From contig JBAWAP010000425.1 in assembly GCA_049589355.1 (NCBI GenBank), positions 1 to 20,098 on the forward strand: a DNA stretch of 20,098 nt. The letters are read 5' to 3'. Of this stretch, positions 1-8,500 are shown piece by piece. The stretch comes from JBAWAP01 sp049589355. Lineage in GTDB: Bacteria; Chloroflexota; Anaerolineae; VGOG01. Within the stretch, counting starts at the first letter, position 1, and the number at the start of each line of letters is the position of its first letter. Below the pieces are notes generated by a model. That model searched no databases, had not been told where the DNA came from, and was given only the letters and a program-made list of their open reading frames with translations. The position numbers were made by a program, and so were the translations under genes.

Positions 1-26
1 ATCATAATGATAGTAGCTGCGTCCAT
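1..26 (-). CDS. Start of a further gene of the polysaccharide operon (partial)
   Basis: Downstream of the Nudix stop on the minus strand there is a GAGGTG ribosome-binding site followed, 6 bases later, by an ATG at 26-24. The frame stays open to the window edge, giving only MDAATIIM. The spacing and strong site make it likely to be the next gene of the same operon. Eight residues are too few for a family call. The ATG could also be chance. Confidence 0.4.
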
Positions 27-31
27 TTTCT

Positions 32-547
32 TCACCTCAAACTCTCCTCGATAGCTTTTCTCCAATCGCGCAGCGCCTGCTGGTGGGCCTGGAAAGCGAT
101 GTCTGTCGGCAGCTTGGTGGCTGAGAAAAAGCTTGCTTCGCTGGCATCATCGCCGGGTACTAGTTCTCCGCCCACCACGTGGGCAGAGTAGAGGACGAGG
201 ACCAAATGCCCGTAGAAGTCACTGTTGACAGAATACACGCCCAGGAGATCATCCAATTCCACCTCCAGCCCCGTCTCCTCACGACACTCGCGGATGGCTG
301 TCTCCTCGACGGTTTCGCCGTGCTCGGTGAAGCCCGACGGCAGCGCCCAGTAGCCAGCACGGGGCTCGACCTTTCGCCGCACTAGTACGACTCGCCCATC
401 GTCTTCTATCAGTGCCCCGGCGGCTACTTTGGGATTGATGTAAAAGATGAAGCCGCATTCCTGACAGACCAGGCGTTCCCTCTCATCAATCATCTTGGGA
501 GCTAGCCGGCCAGCGCAGTGAGGGCAGAACTTTGGCTTTAGTTGCAT
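32..547 (-). CDS. Zinc-ribbon Nudix hydrolase
   Basis: A 171-aa hydrolase of nucleoside-diphosphate-linked compounds, expected in the cytoplasm. The N-terminus carries a zinc ribbon with two CxxC pairs (Cys8/11 and Cys28/31), as in NudC-like and ADP-ribose pyrophosphatase-like Nudix proteins. The Nudix box is complete (about residues 72-94): GFTEHGETVEETAIREC runs on into REETGLEV, which supplies the metal-binding glutamates. The length is normal for a zinc-ribbon plus single Nudix domain protein. The ATG at 547 overlaps the last 10 bases of the upstream glycosyltransferase gene, so the two are probably translationally coupled. The exact substrate (NADH, ADP-ribose, sugar nucleotide) cannot be read from the sequence. 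Its place in a polysaccharide operon hints at a sugar-nucleotide substrate, but this is inference. Confidence 0.9.
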   Translation of the reverse strand: MQLKPKFCPHCAGRLAPKMIDERERLVCQECGFIFYINPKVAAGALIEDDGRVVLVRRKVEPRAGYWALPSGFTEHGETVEETAIRECREETGLEVELDDLLGVYSVNSDFYGHLVLVLYSAHVVGGELVPGDDASEASFFSATKLPTDIAFQAHQQALRDWRKAIEESLR

Positions 548-1674
548 CTCTCTCCCATGGTTTCATACAGGCTTAGAAGCCTGGACGCTGCCTCTTTCCA
601 CGTAAACTTCCTCGCTTGCTCTACTCCCTTGGCGATCATCCTCTCTCGTAGTACATTGCCCTCTAGAACTCGCTGCATAGCGTCGGCCAGGGCCTCCACA
701 TCTGTGGTCTCCACCATTAGCCCTGCCTGGCCCACAACCTCAGGCAGGGAGGAGGCGTTGGAGGTCACCACCGGCGTGCCGCAGGCCATGGCCTCCAGGG
801 GCGGCAACCCGAAGCCTTCGTAGAGGGAAGGGAAAACGAAGAGGTCGGCCAGGTTGTAGAGGGCGGGCAGATCCTCGTCGGCCACGAAGCCGGGAAAGAC
901 TACCTTCTCCTCTAAGCCCAGCCGTTCGACCGTGGCGAAGATGTCCTCGTAGAGCCAACCCTTGCCTCCGGCGATGACCAATTGCAAATCGCAAATCGCA
1001 AATCGCAAATCGGCAAAGGCTTCGATGAGGCGGGTGAAGTTTTTGCGGGGTTGCAGGGTGCCCAGGCCAAGGACGAATCGAGGGGGCAGGTTGTATCGCC
1101 TTCTCACTTCCTCCAAGAGGGCCTGGTCCTCGATGGGGTGGAAGCGCTCCTCCACGCCAGGGTAGACCACTTTGATCTTGTCGGCCTCCACGCCCAGCAG
1201 CTCCACCAGGTCATCTTTGGTGTTCTGCGAATCGGCCAGGATGAGATCGGCCCGATGCACGGAGCGGGGGACTACCTTGTTCAGATAGGCCCGCAGGTTG
1301 GCGTCGGCGCACTGTGGATAGCGAATGAAGGAGAGGTCGTGGACAGTGAGCAGGGTCCTGGCGCGGCGCACCGGCGGCAGGACGAAGTCGGGCGAGTGGA
1401 AGATGTCCACCGGGCCGGTGATCAGCTCCACCCAGAGGGGTAGCTGCAGGCGATGCCACAGGATGGCCAGGGTGCGATCGGAAAGAGGCACCGAGCGCGT
1501 CTGAAAATTGGGCGGCCAGCCTCTGTCCGTCAGCCGCTGTCCGCCTGCTGCTGCGAACAGCACGTAATCATTGGCCCGATCGAGTTCCGCTAGCGCCCTC
1601 ACCAGCTCTCGCGTATAACGCCCAATGCCTGCCCCCTGGCGAACTGCCGCTGTGTAATCAATGCCGATGCGCAA
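538..1674 (-). CDS. GT4-family glycosyltransferase
   Basis: A retaining, GT-B-fold glycosyltransferase that would transfer a sugar from a nucleotide donor to a lipid-linked glycan at the inner face of the membrane. The N-terminal motif GAGIGRYTRELV follows a first beta strand RIGIDYTA. The C-terminal Rossmann domain has LVIAGGKGWLYE and the donor-binding EGFGLPPLEAMACGTPVV with the E-x7-E pattern. I chose the TTG at 1674, which lies 2 bases after the gtrA stop, has a GGGGGA Shine-Dalgarno-like stretch upstream, and begins right at the conserved first strand. A longer frame opens at a TTG at 1722 but lacks a ribosome-binding site and would overlap gtrA by 46 bases. A fourfold tandem GCAAATC array interrupts the start of the second Rossmann domain in frame. 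The acceptor is unknown. Confidence 0.9.
   Translation of the reverse strand: MRIGIDYTAAVRQGAGIGRYTRELVRALAELDRANDYVLFAAAGGQRLTDRGWPPNFQTRSVPLSDRTLAILWHRLQLPLWVELITGPVDIFHSPDFVLPPVRRARTLLTVHDLSFIRYPQCADANLRAYLNKVVPRSVHRADLILADSQNTKDDLVELLGVEADKIKVVYPGVEERFHPIEDQALLEEVRRRYNLPPRFVLGLGTLQPRKNFTRLIEAFADLRFAICDLQLVIAGGKGWLYEDIFATVERLGLEEKVVFPGFVADEDLPALYNLADLFVFPSLYEGFGLPPLEAMACGTPVVTSNASSLPEVVGQAGLMVETTDVEALADAMQRVLEGNVLRERMIAKGVEQARKFTWKEAASRLLSLYETMGERCN
984..1011. repeat. Four exact heptamer copies inside the GT4 gene
   Basis: Positions 984-1011 hold GCAAATC four times in perfect tandem. Read on the minus strand they encode RFAICDLQ-like residues between the helix LIEAFADL and the strand LVIAGG. 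Related GT4 proteins usually have a short linker there. The array stays in frame with the gene. Confidence 0.9.
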
Positions 1675-1676
1675 TC

Positions 1677-2183
1677 CTAAATCCCCCGGTAGGTCCAAAG
1701 GCGATTGGCGCCGAAGTTCCAAAACAGCACGATGATGGTAGCGATGGCCTTGGACAGGTTATAGGCCAACTTGTAGTGGGCCAGGCCGATGTTGAGGGCT
1801 AACGCTGCCATCGGAGTCGCCAACAGGCCCGCTTTACCCAGCACCCAGGCATCCAGGCTGAGGAAGATGGCCTGGTTTAGCAACAGGCCGCCGACGTTGA
1901 CCAGGAAGAACTGGACGAGTTGAGGCGCGACGGGCCTATCCCTCGCTTCAGGAAATGTCCATAGCCTGTTCCATAAGAAATTGCTGAACACCGCCACCGT
2001 GAATGAGCAGGTGTTAGCTAGCGCCTTGCTAAAGCCGAAGGCCAGGATGAGCAGATTTAGGGTGCCAAAATCAATTGCCGCCCCCAGCGTGCCCACCACG
2101 GCGAATTTGAAAAAGCGTGTAATCTCTTTGGAATTGGCATGAGCGAAATTGGCGATCTTGGACAGTGCGTCGTTGTTTTTCAT
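1677..2183 (-). CDS. GtrA-family membrane protein
   Basis: A 168-aa integral membrane protein of the GtrA family, whose members are thought to flip or position polyprenyl-linked sugars during cell-wall or O-antigen modification. After a short polar N-terminus comes the family signature FFKFAVVGTLGAAIDFG, then four hydrophobic segments (about residues 27-47, 54-74, 90-112 and 132-155). It has the repeated N.LWNRLWTF and N.GANRLWTY elements, one at the end of each half. The ATG at 2183 is well placed. The stop is 2 bases ahead of the TTG start chosen for the glycosyltransferase, so the two are tightly linked. Upstream a 67-base gap contains degenerate ACGCAA-type repeats. The family call is firm, but the lipid-linked sugar is not known. 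Confidence 0.9.
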   Translation of the reverse strand: MKNNDALSKIANFAHANSKEITRFFKFAVVGTLGAAIDFGTLNLLILAFGFSKALANTCSFTVAVFSNFLWNRLWTFPEARDRPVAPQLVQFFLVNVGGLLLNQAIFLSLDAWVLGKAGLLATPMAALALNIGLAHYKLAYNLSKAIATIIVLFWNFGANRLWTYRGI

Positions 2184-2268
2184 GAGTCCATCAAATTCAG
2201 GCCGTATTGCGTGTTGCGTATTCCGTTACACGCGCGATACGCCACACGCATCACGTCCTCACGTCTTC
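2184..2268. repeat. Degenerate short repeats between the ligase and gtrA, running into the ligase C-terminus
   Basis: On the minus strand the last ligase codons and the 67-base gap consist largely of short repeats around ACGTGA and ACGCAA/ACGCAATACG. The final ligase residues (KREDVRT) are written by this repeat, so the stop codon lies inside it. No hairpin terminator is visible, consistent with read-through into gtrA. Confidence 0.6.
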
Positions 2269-3813
2269 ACGTTTTACGGCTACGAACAGCAGTCCTAGCA
2301 GCATAGCCACATGCAAGTACATGTTGTGCACATACAGGTTATCGAAGAAGTTGTGCACCGAGAGGTGGGTCAGGACACCCAGGATGCCTACCGCTATCCC
2401 TCGCCAATAGCCCTGAGTTGCTCGGACGACCTTCCAGGCTTGCCAGAAGGCGGCTCCCCATAGGGCAAGATAGGCCCCCAGGCCGATCAGCCCTGCTTCG
2501 GCGGCGATGTTGAGGTAGTAGTTATGGGCATGGCCCAATGGTTCTGGCCAACCCTGCACGAAGTACGCCGGGTAGACCGGCTCATAGTTGCCGATGCCCA
2601 CCCCCAGCCAGGGTCGGTCGTTGAACATCCCCCAGGCAGCCTGCCAATGAGCCATCCGCTCCACCACGGCGTAGTTTGCATCGGTTAATTTCACTCCCCG
2701 TACATCGAAAACACGCAAATAGGGTAGGAAATCGCTGAGGCGCTGGATGATGGTCTGGGGCAGCGCCTGAATGCTTCCCAGCAGCAGCACTGAGGCGACC
2801 AGCAGACAAAGCAAGGCGAAGAGAGCTGCGGCTCGCCGGCTGTGTGCCAGATTCATTGCAATGAAAGCGGCGGCAAAGCCCAACCAGGCACCCCGGGACC
2901 AGCTCATGATCAAAGCTGCACCCATGGTGGCCAGGCCAAGGATAGCAAGCGGTAGATTGGTAGATTGGTAAATTAGTAGGTTGGTAGGTCGGTAGATTGG
3001 TAAACTGGTAGGTTGGTAGATTGGGGTCCCAGTTCCCCAGTTTACCAATATACCAGTTTCCCGATTTCCCAATCTACCAGCTCCCAGCAGCACACCATAG
3101 GCCAACGGCAAAACAAGCCCCAAATAGCCCCCATACGGATTGGGCTGCTCAAAGGTGCCGTAGGCCCGCACGAAGCGACCGAGGATGACGAAAGCCGGCG
3201 GCCCTACGCGGCCGAAGAACTGGTAGAAGCCGAGGAGAGCCTGACCGATGCCTGCTAGCAGCATCAACAGGACTACAATCTTGGCCTGTTCCTTCTCGAT
3301 GACATTGGCTACGAAGAGGTAGATGCCCAGCACCTCCACCCACTTGAGGATTTCCTTGAAGCTGTATCTCAATGAGAGGGCCCCCGTTAGCGACAGGAGG
3401 ATGGCTCCCAGGAAGATGAGTAGGGGCAGAAGCAGCGGTGGATGCGTGGTCTTGATCTCTCTAGCTGCGACCATCTTAGCCAGCCAGCCGGCCAGTACCA
3501 ACCCCACCAGTGCCTCCGCCGCCCCCACCGTGAAGCCACTGATAGCAATTTCCCTGACCGATCCAAAGGGCACGGCGAGGATCAGAAGGTACAGGCCATA
3601 CTCAGGGCGGATGAGTGTGGCCAGGAAAACGATACCGCCCAGGATTGCACCTCCTGCCAACGTCAAGGGCAGGAGAGCGAGGCTCAGGCCGACTGTGAGC
3701 ACAATCAAGAGCAGAGCCGCGTTGAACAGCAGGCTCCCCCAACTGAAGTCCGCGTGCCCGACAAGCGTTTTGATTCTCAAGTTAAAGTCAGATCTGTTCC
3801 TTAAACCACTCAA
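2251..3813 (-). CDS. O-antigen ligase / polysaccharide polymerase (Wzy/WaaL type)
   Basis: A 520-aa polytopic membrane protein expected to polymerise or ligate lipid-linked glycan repeat units at the outer face of the cytoplasmic membrane. About ten hydrophobic helices are visible. The O-antigen ligase core is complete: SWSRGAWLG, then the large external loop with PWLGVGIGNYEPVYP, then LGHAHNYYLNIAAEAGLIGL with the conserved histidine region, and HNFFDNLYVHN near the end. The frame opens at a TTG at 3813 overlapping the upstream epimerase gene by 26 bases; another TTG at 3780, just past that stop, is equally possible since neither has a strong ribosome-binding site. A 128-bp octamer array sits between two membrane helices (about residues 246-288), adding a polar, tyrosine/proline/threonine-rich loop. 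The C-terminal residues come from another short repeat. Polymerase versus ligase cannot be separated by sequence. Confidence 0.87.
   Translation of the reverse strand: MSGLRNRSDFNLRIKTLVGHADFSWGSLLFNAALLLIVLTVGLSLALLPLTLAGGAILGGIVFLATLIRPEYGLYLLILAVPFGSVREIAISGFTVGAAEALVGLVLAGWLAKMVAAREIKTTHPPLLLPLLIFLGAILLSLTGALSLRYSFKEILKWVEVLGIYLFVANVIEKEQAKIVVLLMLLAGIGQALLGFYQFFGRVGPPAFVILGRFVRAYGTFEQPNPYGGYLGLVLPLAYGVLLGAGRLGNRETGILVNWGTGTPIYQPTSLPIYRPTNLLIYQSTNLPLAILGLATMGAALIMSWSRGAWLGFAAAFIAMNLAHSRRAAALFALLCLLVASVLLLGSIQALPQTIIQRLSDFLPYLRVFDVRGVKLTDANYAVVERMAHWQAAWGMFNDRPWLGVGIGNYEPVYPAYFVQGWPEPLGHAHNYYLNIAAEAGLIGLGAYLALWGAAFWQAWKVVRATQGYWRGIAVGILGVLTHLSVHNFFDNLYVHNMYLHVAMLLGLLFVAVKREDVRT
2951..3078. 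repeat. Head-to-head octamer array inside the ligase gene
   Basis: Nine octamers of the type GGTAGATT/GGTAAACT lie at 2951-3022, followed by an 8-bp spacer (GGGGTCCC) and six octamers in the opposite orientation (type AATCTACC/AGTTTACC) at 3031-3078. The two halves can pair: GGTAAACTGG matches CCAGTTTACC, and TGGTAGATTGGG matches CCCAATCTACCA. The block is translated in frame as part of the ligase. Confidence 0.9.
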
Positions 3814-4729
3814 TGGTCTTTCGCAGTCCTTCCTCCAGGCCGACCTTGGGCTGCCAGTTCAGTACCTGTTTGGCCTTGCTGATGTCCGGGCGGCGCACCT
3901 GGGGATCGTCCTTGGTGCGCTCGTCGGTTGGGACAGCGAAAACTATCTCCGATGAGGAGCCAGAGATCTCCAGTACTTTGTGGGCGAATTCGAGGATGAT
4001 CATCTCATCGGGGTTGCCCAGGTTCACCGGATAGACCTCGTCGGACAGGAGTAGGCGATAGATGCCCTGCACCATGTCGGAGATGTAGCAGAAGCTGCGG
4101 GTTCGGGAGCCATCGTCGTAGACCGTTAGCGGCTCGCCCCGCAGGGCCTGGGTGATGAAGTTGCTCACGACCCGGCCATCGTCTGACCTCATGCGAGGGC
4201 CGTAGGTGTTGAAGATGCGGGCGATGCGGGTATCCACGCCGTGGTAACGGTGGTAGGCCATGGTGATCGCCTCGGCGAAGCGCTTGGACTCGTCATATAC
4301 CCCGCGTGGCCCAACCGGGTTGACGTGGCCCCAGTAGTCCTCGCGCTGGGGATGCACCTGGGGGTCGCCATAGACCTCGGAGGTGGAGGCCAGGAGGAAG
4401 GTGGCTTTCTTGGCCAGAGCCAACCCCAGAGCCTTGTGGGTGCCTAGAGCCCCCACTTTGAGGGTGGGGATTGGTTTCTCCAGATAATCTACAGGGCTGG
4501 GCAGCGACGCCAGGTGAAGAATGGCGTCCAGGTGTCCTTCCACATAGATGTAGTTGGTCACGTCGTGCTTGATGAACAAGAAACCGTCCCGGCCTGCCAG
4601 GTGAGCGATGTTATTTATGGTACTGGTGCTCAGGTTGTCCATAGCGATGACCTGATGCCCTTCGGCCAGGAAACGGTCGCAGAGGTGCGAGCCGATGAAC
4701 CCGGCTCCGCCCGTGATGAGGATACGCAT
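3788..4729 (-). CDS. UDP-glucuronate decarboxylase (UDP-xylose synthase) homologue
   Basis: An extended short-chain dehydrogenase/reductase that would convert UDP-glucuronate to UDP-xylose with tightly bound NAD, supplying a pentose donor for the polysaccharide. The Rossmann motif TGGAGFIG lies at residues 7-14. STSEVYGDP provides the catalytic Ser/Thr, and YDESK gives the catalytic Tyr146 and Lys150 (counted from the upstream Met). The following stretch IARIFNTYGPRMR.DDGRVV and TRSFCYISDMV are typical of the UXS branch rather than of UDP-galactose epimerases. Two ATGs lie in tandem. The second, at 4729, sits 5 bases from GGAGAG and is preferred. It is the first gene of the operon, 31 bases below the -10 box. 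A related NAD-dependent epimerase is the main alternative. Confidence 0.88.
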   Translation of the reverse strand: MRILITGGAGFIGSHLCDRFLAEGHQVIAMDNLSTSTINNIAHLAGRDGFLFIKHDVTNYIYVEGHLDAILHLASLPSPVDYLEKPIPTLKVGALGTHKALGLALAKKATFLLASTSEVYGDPQVHPQREDYWGHVNPVGPRGVYDESKRFAEAITMAYHRYHGVDTRIARIFNTYGPRMRSDDGRVVSNFITQALRGEPLTVYDDGSRTRSFCYISDMVQGIYRLLLSDEVYPVNLGNPDEMIILEFAHKVLEISGSSSEIVFAVPTDERTKDDPQVRRPDISKAKQVLNWQPKVGLEEGLRKTIEWFKEQI

Positions 4730-4759
4730 CATAACTCTCCTGGATTCGGATTAAGCGGT

Positions 4760-4788
4760 AGTATACAATAAAGAGCCGATAGCGTCAA
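4760..4788 (-). promoter_or_regulatory. Sigma70-type promoter of the polysaccharide operon
   Basis: On the minus strand TTGACG (4788-4783) and TATACT (4765-4760) are separated by exactly 17 bases, about 30 bases upstream of the epimerase start and its GGAGAG site. The promoter is divergent from the one at 4823-4851, only 35 bases away. Confidence 0.75.
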
Positions 4789-4822
4789 TTCCGTTGAGGA
4801 CTTAACTCCAACTTTGATCCAG

Positions 4823-4851
4823 TTGACCTAAAGGTCATTAGGTAGTATAAT
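4823..4851 (+). promoter_or_regulatory. Sigma70-type promoter of the BECR-like/DUF2283 unit
   Basis: TTGACC (4823-4828) and a perfect TATAAT (4846-4851) are 17 bases apart. Transcription would begin near 4858, about 33 bases before the GTG start at 4891. It is one of the best promoter matches in the window. Confidence 0.8.
4825..4838. promoter_or_regulatory. Palindromic operator candidate over the -35 box
   Basis: TGACCT-AA-AGGTCA is a perfect 6-bp inverted repeat with a 2-bp centre. It overlaps the -35 hexamer of the promoter at 4823-4851. A dimeric repressor bound here would block that promoter and, 37 bases away, could influence the divergent operon promoter. Autoregulation by the downstream pair is an inference from how toxin-antitoxin operons usually behave. 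Confidence 0.5.
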
Positions 4852-4890
4852 GATAAGCGGGAAAGATGGCGAAACAAGGGAATATCGCCA

Positions 4891-5220
4891 GTGAGCATTG
4901 ACGACGCAAAATGGCCCATCTTCGTAAAAGATAAGCGCAGTAGGGAGATCTATCTCACCGAGGAGCGTTGGAGACATGCCTTGGATCACCCTGGGATGGA
5001 AGAACGCTTACTTGACTCTGTGCTCCTGACGTTGAAAGTCGGAGGAAGGAAACAAGAGGCCCTTGATCCAAGCAAGTACAAATACCTTAGACGGTTTGAA
5101 GATCTGCCTGAAGATTATACCCACATCGTTGTGGTGGTGAAATTCGGCATTGACCCTGTGGATCCATCAAAGGAGAATAACTTCGTTCTGACAGTCTATC
5201 TGGTCAAAGAATATCCGTGA
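4891..5220 (+). CDS. Small BECR-nuclease-like protein (possible toxin)
   Basis: A 109-aa protein starting at GTG, with AAGGG 10 bases upstream. It contains ITEERW.H-type sequence (YLTEERWRHALDHPGM), a central basic stretch, YKYLRRF, then two strands HIVVVVKFG and FVLTVYLVKEYP. This pattern resembles the small phage/toxin nuclease-like families with the Barnase-EndoU-ColicinE5/D-RelE (BECR) fold, in which His, Arg and Tyr residues serve RNA cleavage. That assignment is my recognition by pattern, not a search result. It is followed 10 bases later by a DUF2283 gene and read from a strong promoter carrying a palindrome, the layout of a toxin-antitoxin pair. An 11-codon ORF (4866-4901) overlaps its start and is probably chance. 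Role and catalytic activity are unproven. Confidence 0.7.
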   Translation: MSIDDAKWPIFVKDKRSREIYLTEERWRHALDHPGMEERLLDSVLLTLKVGGRKQEALDPSKYKYLRRFEDLPEDYTHIVVVVKFGIDPVDPSKENNFVLTVYLVKEYP

Positions 5221-5230
5221 GGGAAATAAC

Positions 5231-5590
5231 ATGAAGGCGAAATATGATCGAGAAGGGGATATCTTGTCCCTCTTTTTCAATGATGTGAAAGGGCAAAGGA
5301 ATACGGGCATTGAGCTGAATGATAACGTCGTCCTCTATTTTAACCCGGATACCCAGGAGGCTCTATGCCTGATCATCATTGATTATTCGAAAATGATCGC
5401 CCGTACCGAAAGGGGAGAACTTAAAGCCTTCCCCCTTTCTGGGCTTTCCCAACTACCTCCTGAGGTGAGAGCCACTGTTTTGAGAATCTTAAGATCTGCT
5501 CCAGTCAATGAATTTTTAGCCGTTGAAGAGGCATATTCGGGCTATGTGAGGCAACCTCTCTTGCAGAAGGTGCAGGCTGCCATCTCCTAA
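5231..5590 (+). CDS. DUF2283-family protein (possible antitoxin partner)
   Basis: A 119-aa protein whose N-terminus MKAKYDREGDILSLFF and following GIELNDNVVLYFNPDTQEALCLIIIDYSK are typical of DUF2283, a small beta-rich family of unknown biochemical function often found next to small nuclease-like genes. The family core fills the first 70 residues. The remaining 50 form an extra tail with an LPPEVRATVLRILRSAPVNEF segment. A GAGGG site precedes the ATG. The gene lies 10 bases after the BECR-like gene on the same strand, so both are probably one operon. Its stop codon overlaps the stop of the convergent fusion gene, with no room for a terminator. A role as the antidote of the upstream protein is inference. 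Confidence 0.8.
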   Translation: MKAKYDREGDILSLFFNDVKGQRNTGIELNDNVVLYFNPDTQEALCLIIIDYSKMIARTERGELKAFPLSGLSQLPPEVRATVLRILRSAPVNEFLAVEEAYSGYVRQPLLQKVQAAIS

Positions 5591-8500
5591 TCTTTCCCCT
5601 CATTTCCCCCAGGTTCCTCCACCCTGGCGACGACCCCGAGGGTCAGGCAGAACACGAAGGCCAGGTCCACCAGGAAGTACGAATTGTCTATCAGGCCGTG
5701 GGCCAGAAAAGCGACCATGCTGGCCATGAGCCCCAGGAGCAAAGCCTTCAAATTGCGGTCACCCAGTTGACGATGTAGGCGCAGGGCTTTCCTGAAGAAG
5801 GCAAATTGCAGCCACCCGATGGCGATCACTCCCAGGATGCCCAACCGGGTCCAGTAGTCCAGGATGATATTGTGGGGATGAGATAGGTCCAACTCCTCCC
5901 AGGCCTCGGGCAGCACGTAACGAGTGCGGTACTGGTAGAGGAAGTTGTCCAGACCCACACCGAAGAGGGGATGATCGCGGATCATGTTGAGGCTTCCTTG
6001 CCAGAGCTTGAGGCGTAGGAAGGTGGTGCCGCTTTGAGTGTTGAAGAGGGAGGCTAAACGCTCGGTGCCGATGAGGGGTAACAGACTCAGAGCGATAACC
6101 AGGATGGCGAGTAATGCGATAAGCAGGGTCTTTTTCCCCCGCATCAGCCCGAGGAAAATGAAGGCGGCTGGTAGCCCCAGGAGCCAAGCGCCGCGGGAAT
6201 AGGTCAGATAAAGACAGAGGGCGACCGGCAGCCCGATCAAACAGTAGATGGCTCGTCGCCGGAGTGAGCTGCCAAAGAGGGTGACAGCCGCGAGGATAGG
6301 CACGATCCGCCCCAGAAATAGGCCCAGATTGTTTGGTGATCCGTAGACGCCGTGGATGCGGCGTACCCCCTCGGCGGTGATGACGTCACTGGTGAAGAAG
6401 TACTGGTAGAGGCCGATGAGGGAAACAATGACGGCGGCCAAAATCAGGGCCTCGACGATGCGCCAAAGGTGGCGTCTCGCCAAAGGCGTGGCCCTCAGCA
6501 GGAAGTAGAAGAGGGCCGACTCGAAGACGACCACCCGGAACTCCCGCATGGCCACTCCGAAGTTCTCGGCGATGAGCAGGGAGAAAGCACTAAGCGCGAC
6601 GAAGAAGATGACGGCGAAGTCGAGGCTGGAGGCTGGAGGTTGGAGGTTGGAGGTTGGAAGTTGGATACTAGTTTTCAGCAGCCAGGCGGCGAGGCAGAGC
6701 AGGGTCGCGATCTCCACCATTGAGAGGGCCATGCCCAGAATGTGCTTGGGGTAGAGGAAGAAGGGGATGGAGAAGGCCACCAGAGCCAAACCGATGTCCA
6801 GGCGCAGACAGATCGAGATCGCCAGGAGTGCTAGCGCTAAAAGGCTCACAAAGGGCCAGGGGGCGAAGTAAAAGACCAGGGCGGTAGCCAGGGTTATGGC
6901 CAACTGGAGGCCCTCGGGCATGTCATGGTAACGGCCCACGAATTGCTTCAGCAGGGAACAGGCCGCAGGGAGCAGGTGGTAGCTGGCTGCCAACTGCTTG
7001 CTGCTGGCTACTAGAAGCACAACGGCACAGATTCCCAGCAGCGCCCATGCCAACCGATAAGGCAGAAGGTTGGGCTCGCGGGCCACGGTCCAGCCGACGA
7101 TGGCCCACTGTCCCCAGCCTCCCTCAGCCACCAACTCAGCTTCGTGCACCTCGTCGGCCAGGCCCGAGGCCAGGGTGACAGTCTCTGTGCGGGAGAGGGG
7201 ATCGTGGAGGACGAGGTAGGAATGGCCTTGGCTATCCCGAGGCAGGCGATTGGCCGGCTTCCCATCAACAGTCACGGAGAGGATTCCCCAGAAGTCGCCC
7301 CGCCGCACGGTCAGGTCAAGGCGGGTGCCCTTGAAGGGGATGACCAGGCTATCGCCGGTTTTGCCGATATCGGCTCCTCGGGGGGAGAGGCGCCAGTCCC
7401 CCAGATAGCGTGCTGTGTAATGATCGGCTGGGTAGCGGCCTGGGTAGGCTATGGGCGGAGCGGTGGCCAGGTCCCGCAATCGTTGGTAAACGGGGCGCGG
7501 TTTCCACTGCTCATCCACCAGGGCGAAGCCCCAGTGAGGGTCGTCGGGGGGCGCATCTGGCTGGAAATGGGCCACGGCTAGAACCCCCAACCAGGGCCAC
7601 TCGTCGCGGGCGCGCTCGATGGCCGCCACAGTGTAGTGAGCTTGCTCCTCCTCGCTCACCTGTCCCCAGATGGAGGGCTGGCCCTGCCAACCTGGAGGCA
7701 AGGCATTCCAGCCGAACTCCACGGCCCAGAGGGCTTTGTTCTCGCCGCCACTGGCGATCATGGCCTCTTGTACCAGTTGGATTCGGGAGAAGTTGAGGAT
7801 TCCCGAGTTGACTTGACGGTCGTCGGGCCCCGTGTCGAAGCCATAGGGCTTGACGGCTACGATGTCGAAGTAATCGTCAGCGCCAGCCGCGTACAAGCCT
7901 CGCAGGAAAGCTACCTCGTTCAGGTTGAGAGGGCCGCCCTCGCTGTTGGGGGCCAGTCCAGCCATCAAGACGAAGGATGAAGGATCGGCGGATCTGACCT
8001 GGATGTAGCCCTCCCGCAGGAGGTGGGCATAGTCGGCCGGATCGACATAAGCGTTACCCCAATGGGAACTGAGATTTGGCTCGTCCCAGATTTGATAATA
8101 GTCAATCTCCTCTCGATAGCGCCTGGCAAAAGCTTGGGCGAAGCGGCCGAAGTCAGCTATTTCCTGTGGAGGTGAGTAGCGGTAAGCCGCTTCGGGACTT
8201 GGTTGGGCCCACCCAGGCGAGGTATCTAGCACGGCAATGAGGTTAAGATTGTGCTCCCGAACCACGGTCACAATTCTATCCCAGGCAGCCCAATCGTATT
8301 GACCGGCTTGGGCCTCAATGTCGGCCCAGGGGAAGGTTTGGCGCACCCACTGGAAACCGCCGGCCTCGATCAGCCCTAAGGCTTGTTCCAATTCCGCTTC
8401 GTCGTATTGTTTCAAGGCCACATTTACGCCGAAGGGATTCACCGTGGCTTGAGGTACGTCCGGGGGGAGACCGTAGCCATGGCTGCGAATGGCGTCTTCT

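Noticed and set aside
982..1443. 153-codon plus-strand frame opposite the GT4 gene
   Set aside because: Its start falls in the heptamer array and the opposite strand encodes a convincing GT4 protein.
2951..3078. Possible CRISPR array
   Set aside because: The units are 8 bp in direct contact with no spacers, and they are translated as part of the ligase.
4866..4901. 11-codon leader peptide before the BECR-like gene
   Set aside because: It has no ribosome-binding site and no regulatory codon pattern. Overlap with the GTG start is likely chance.
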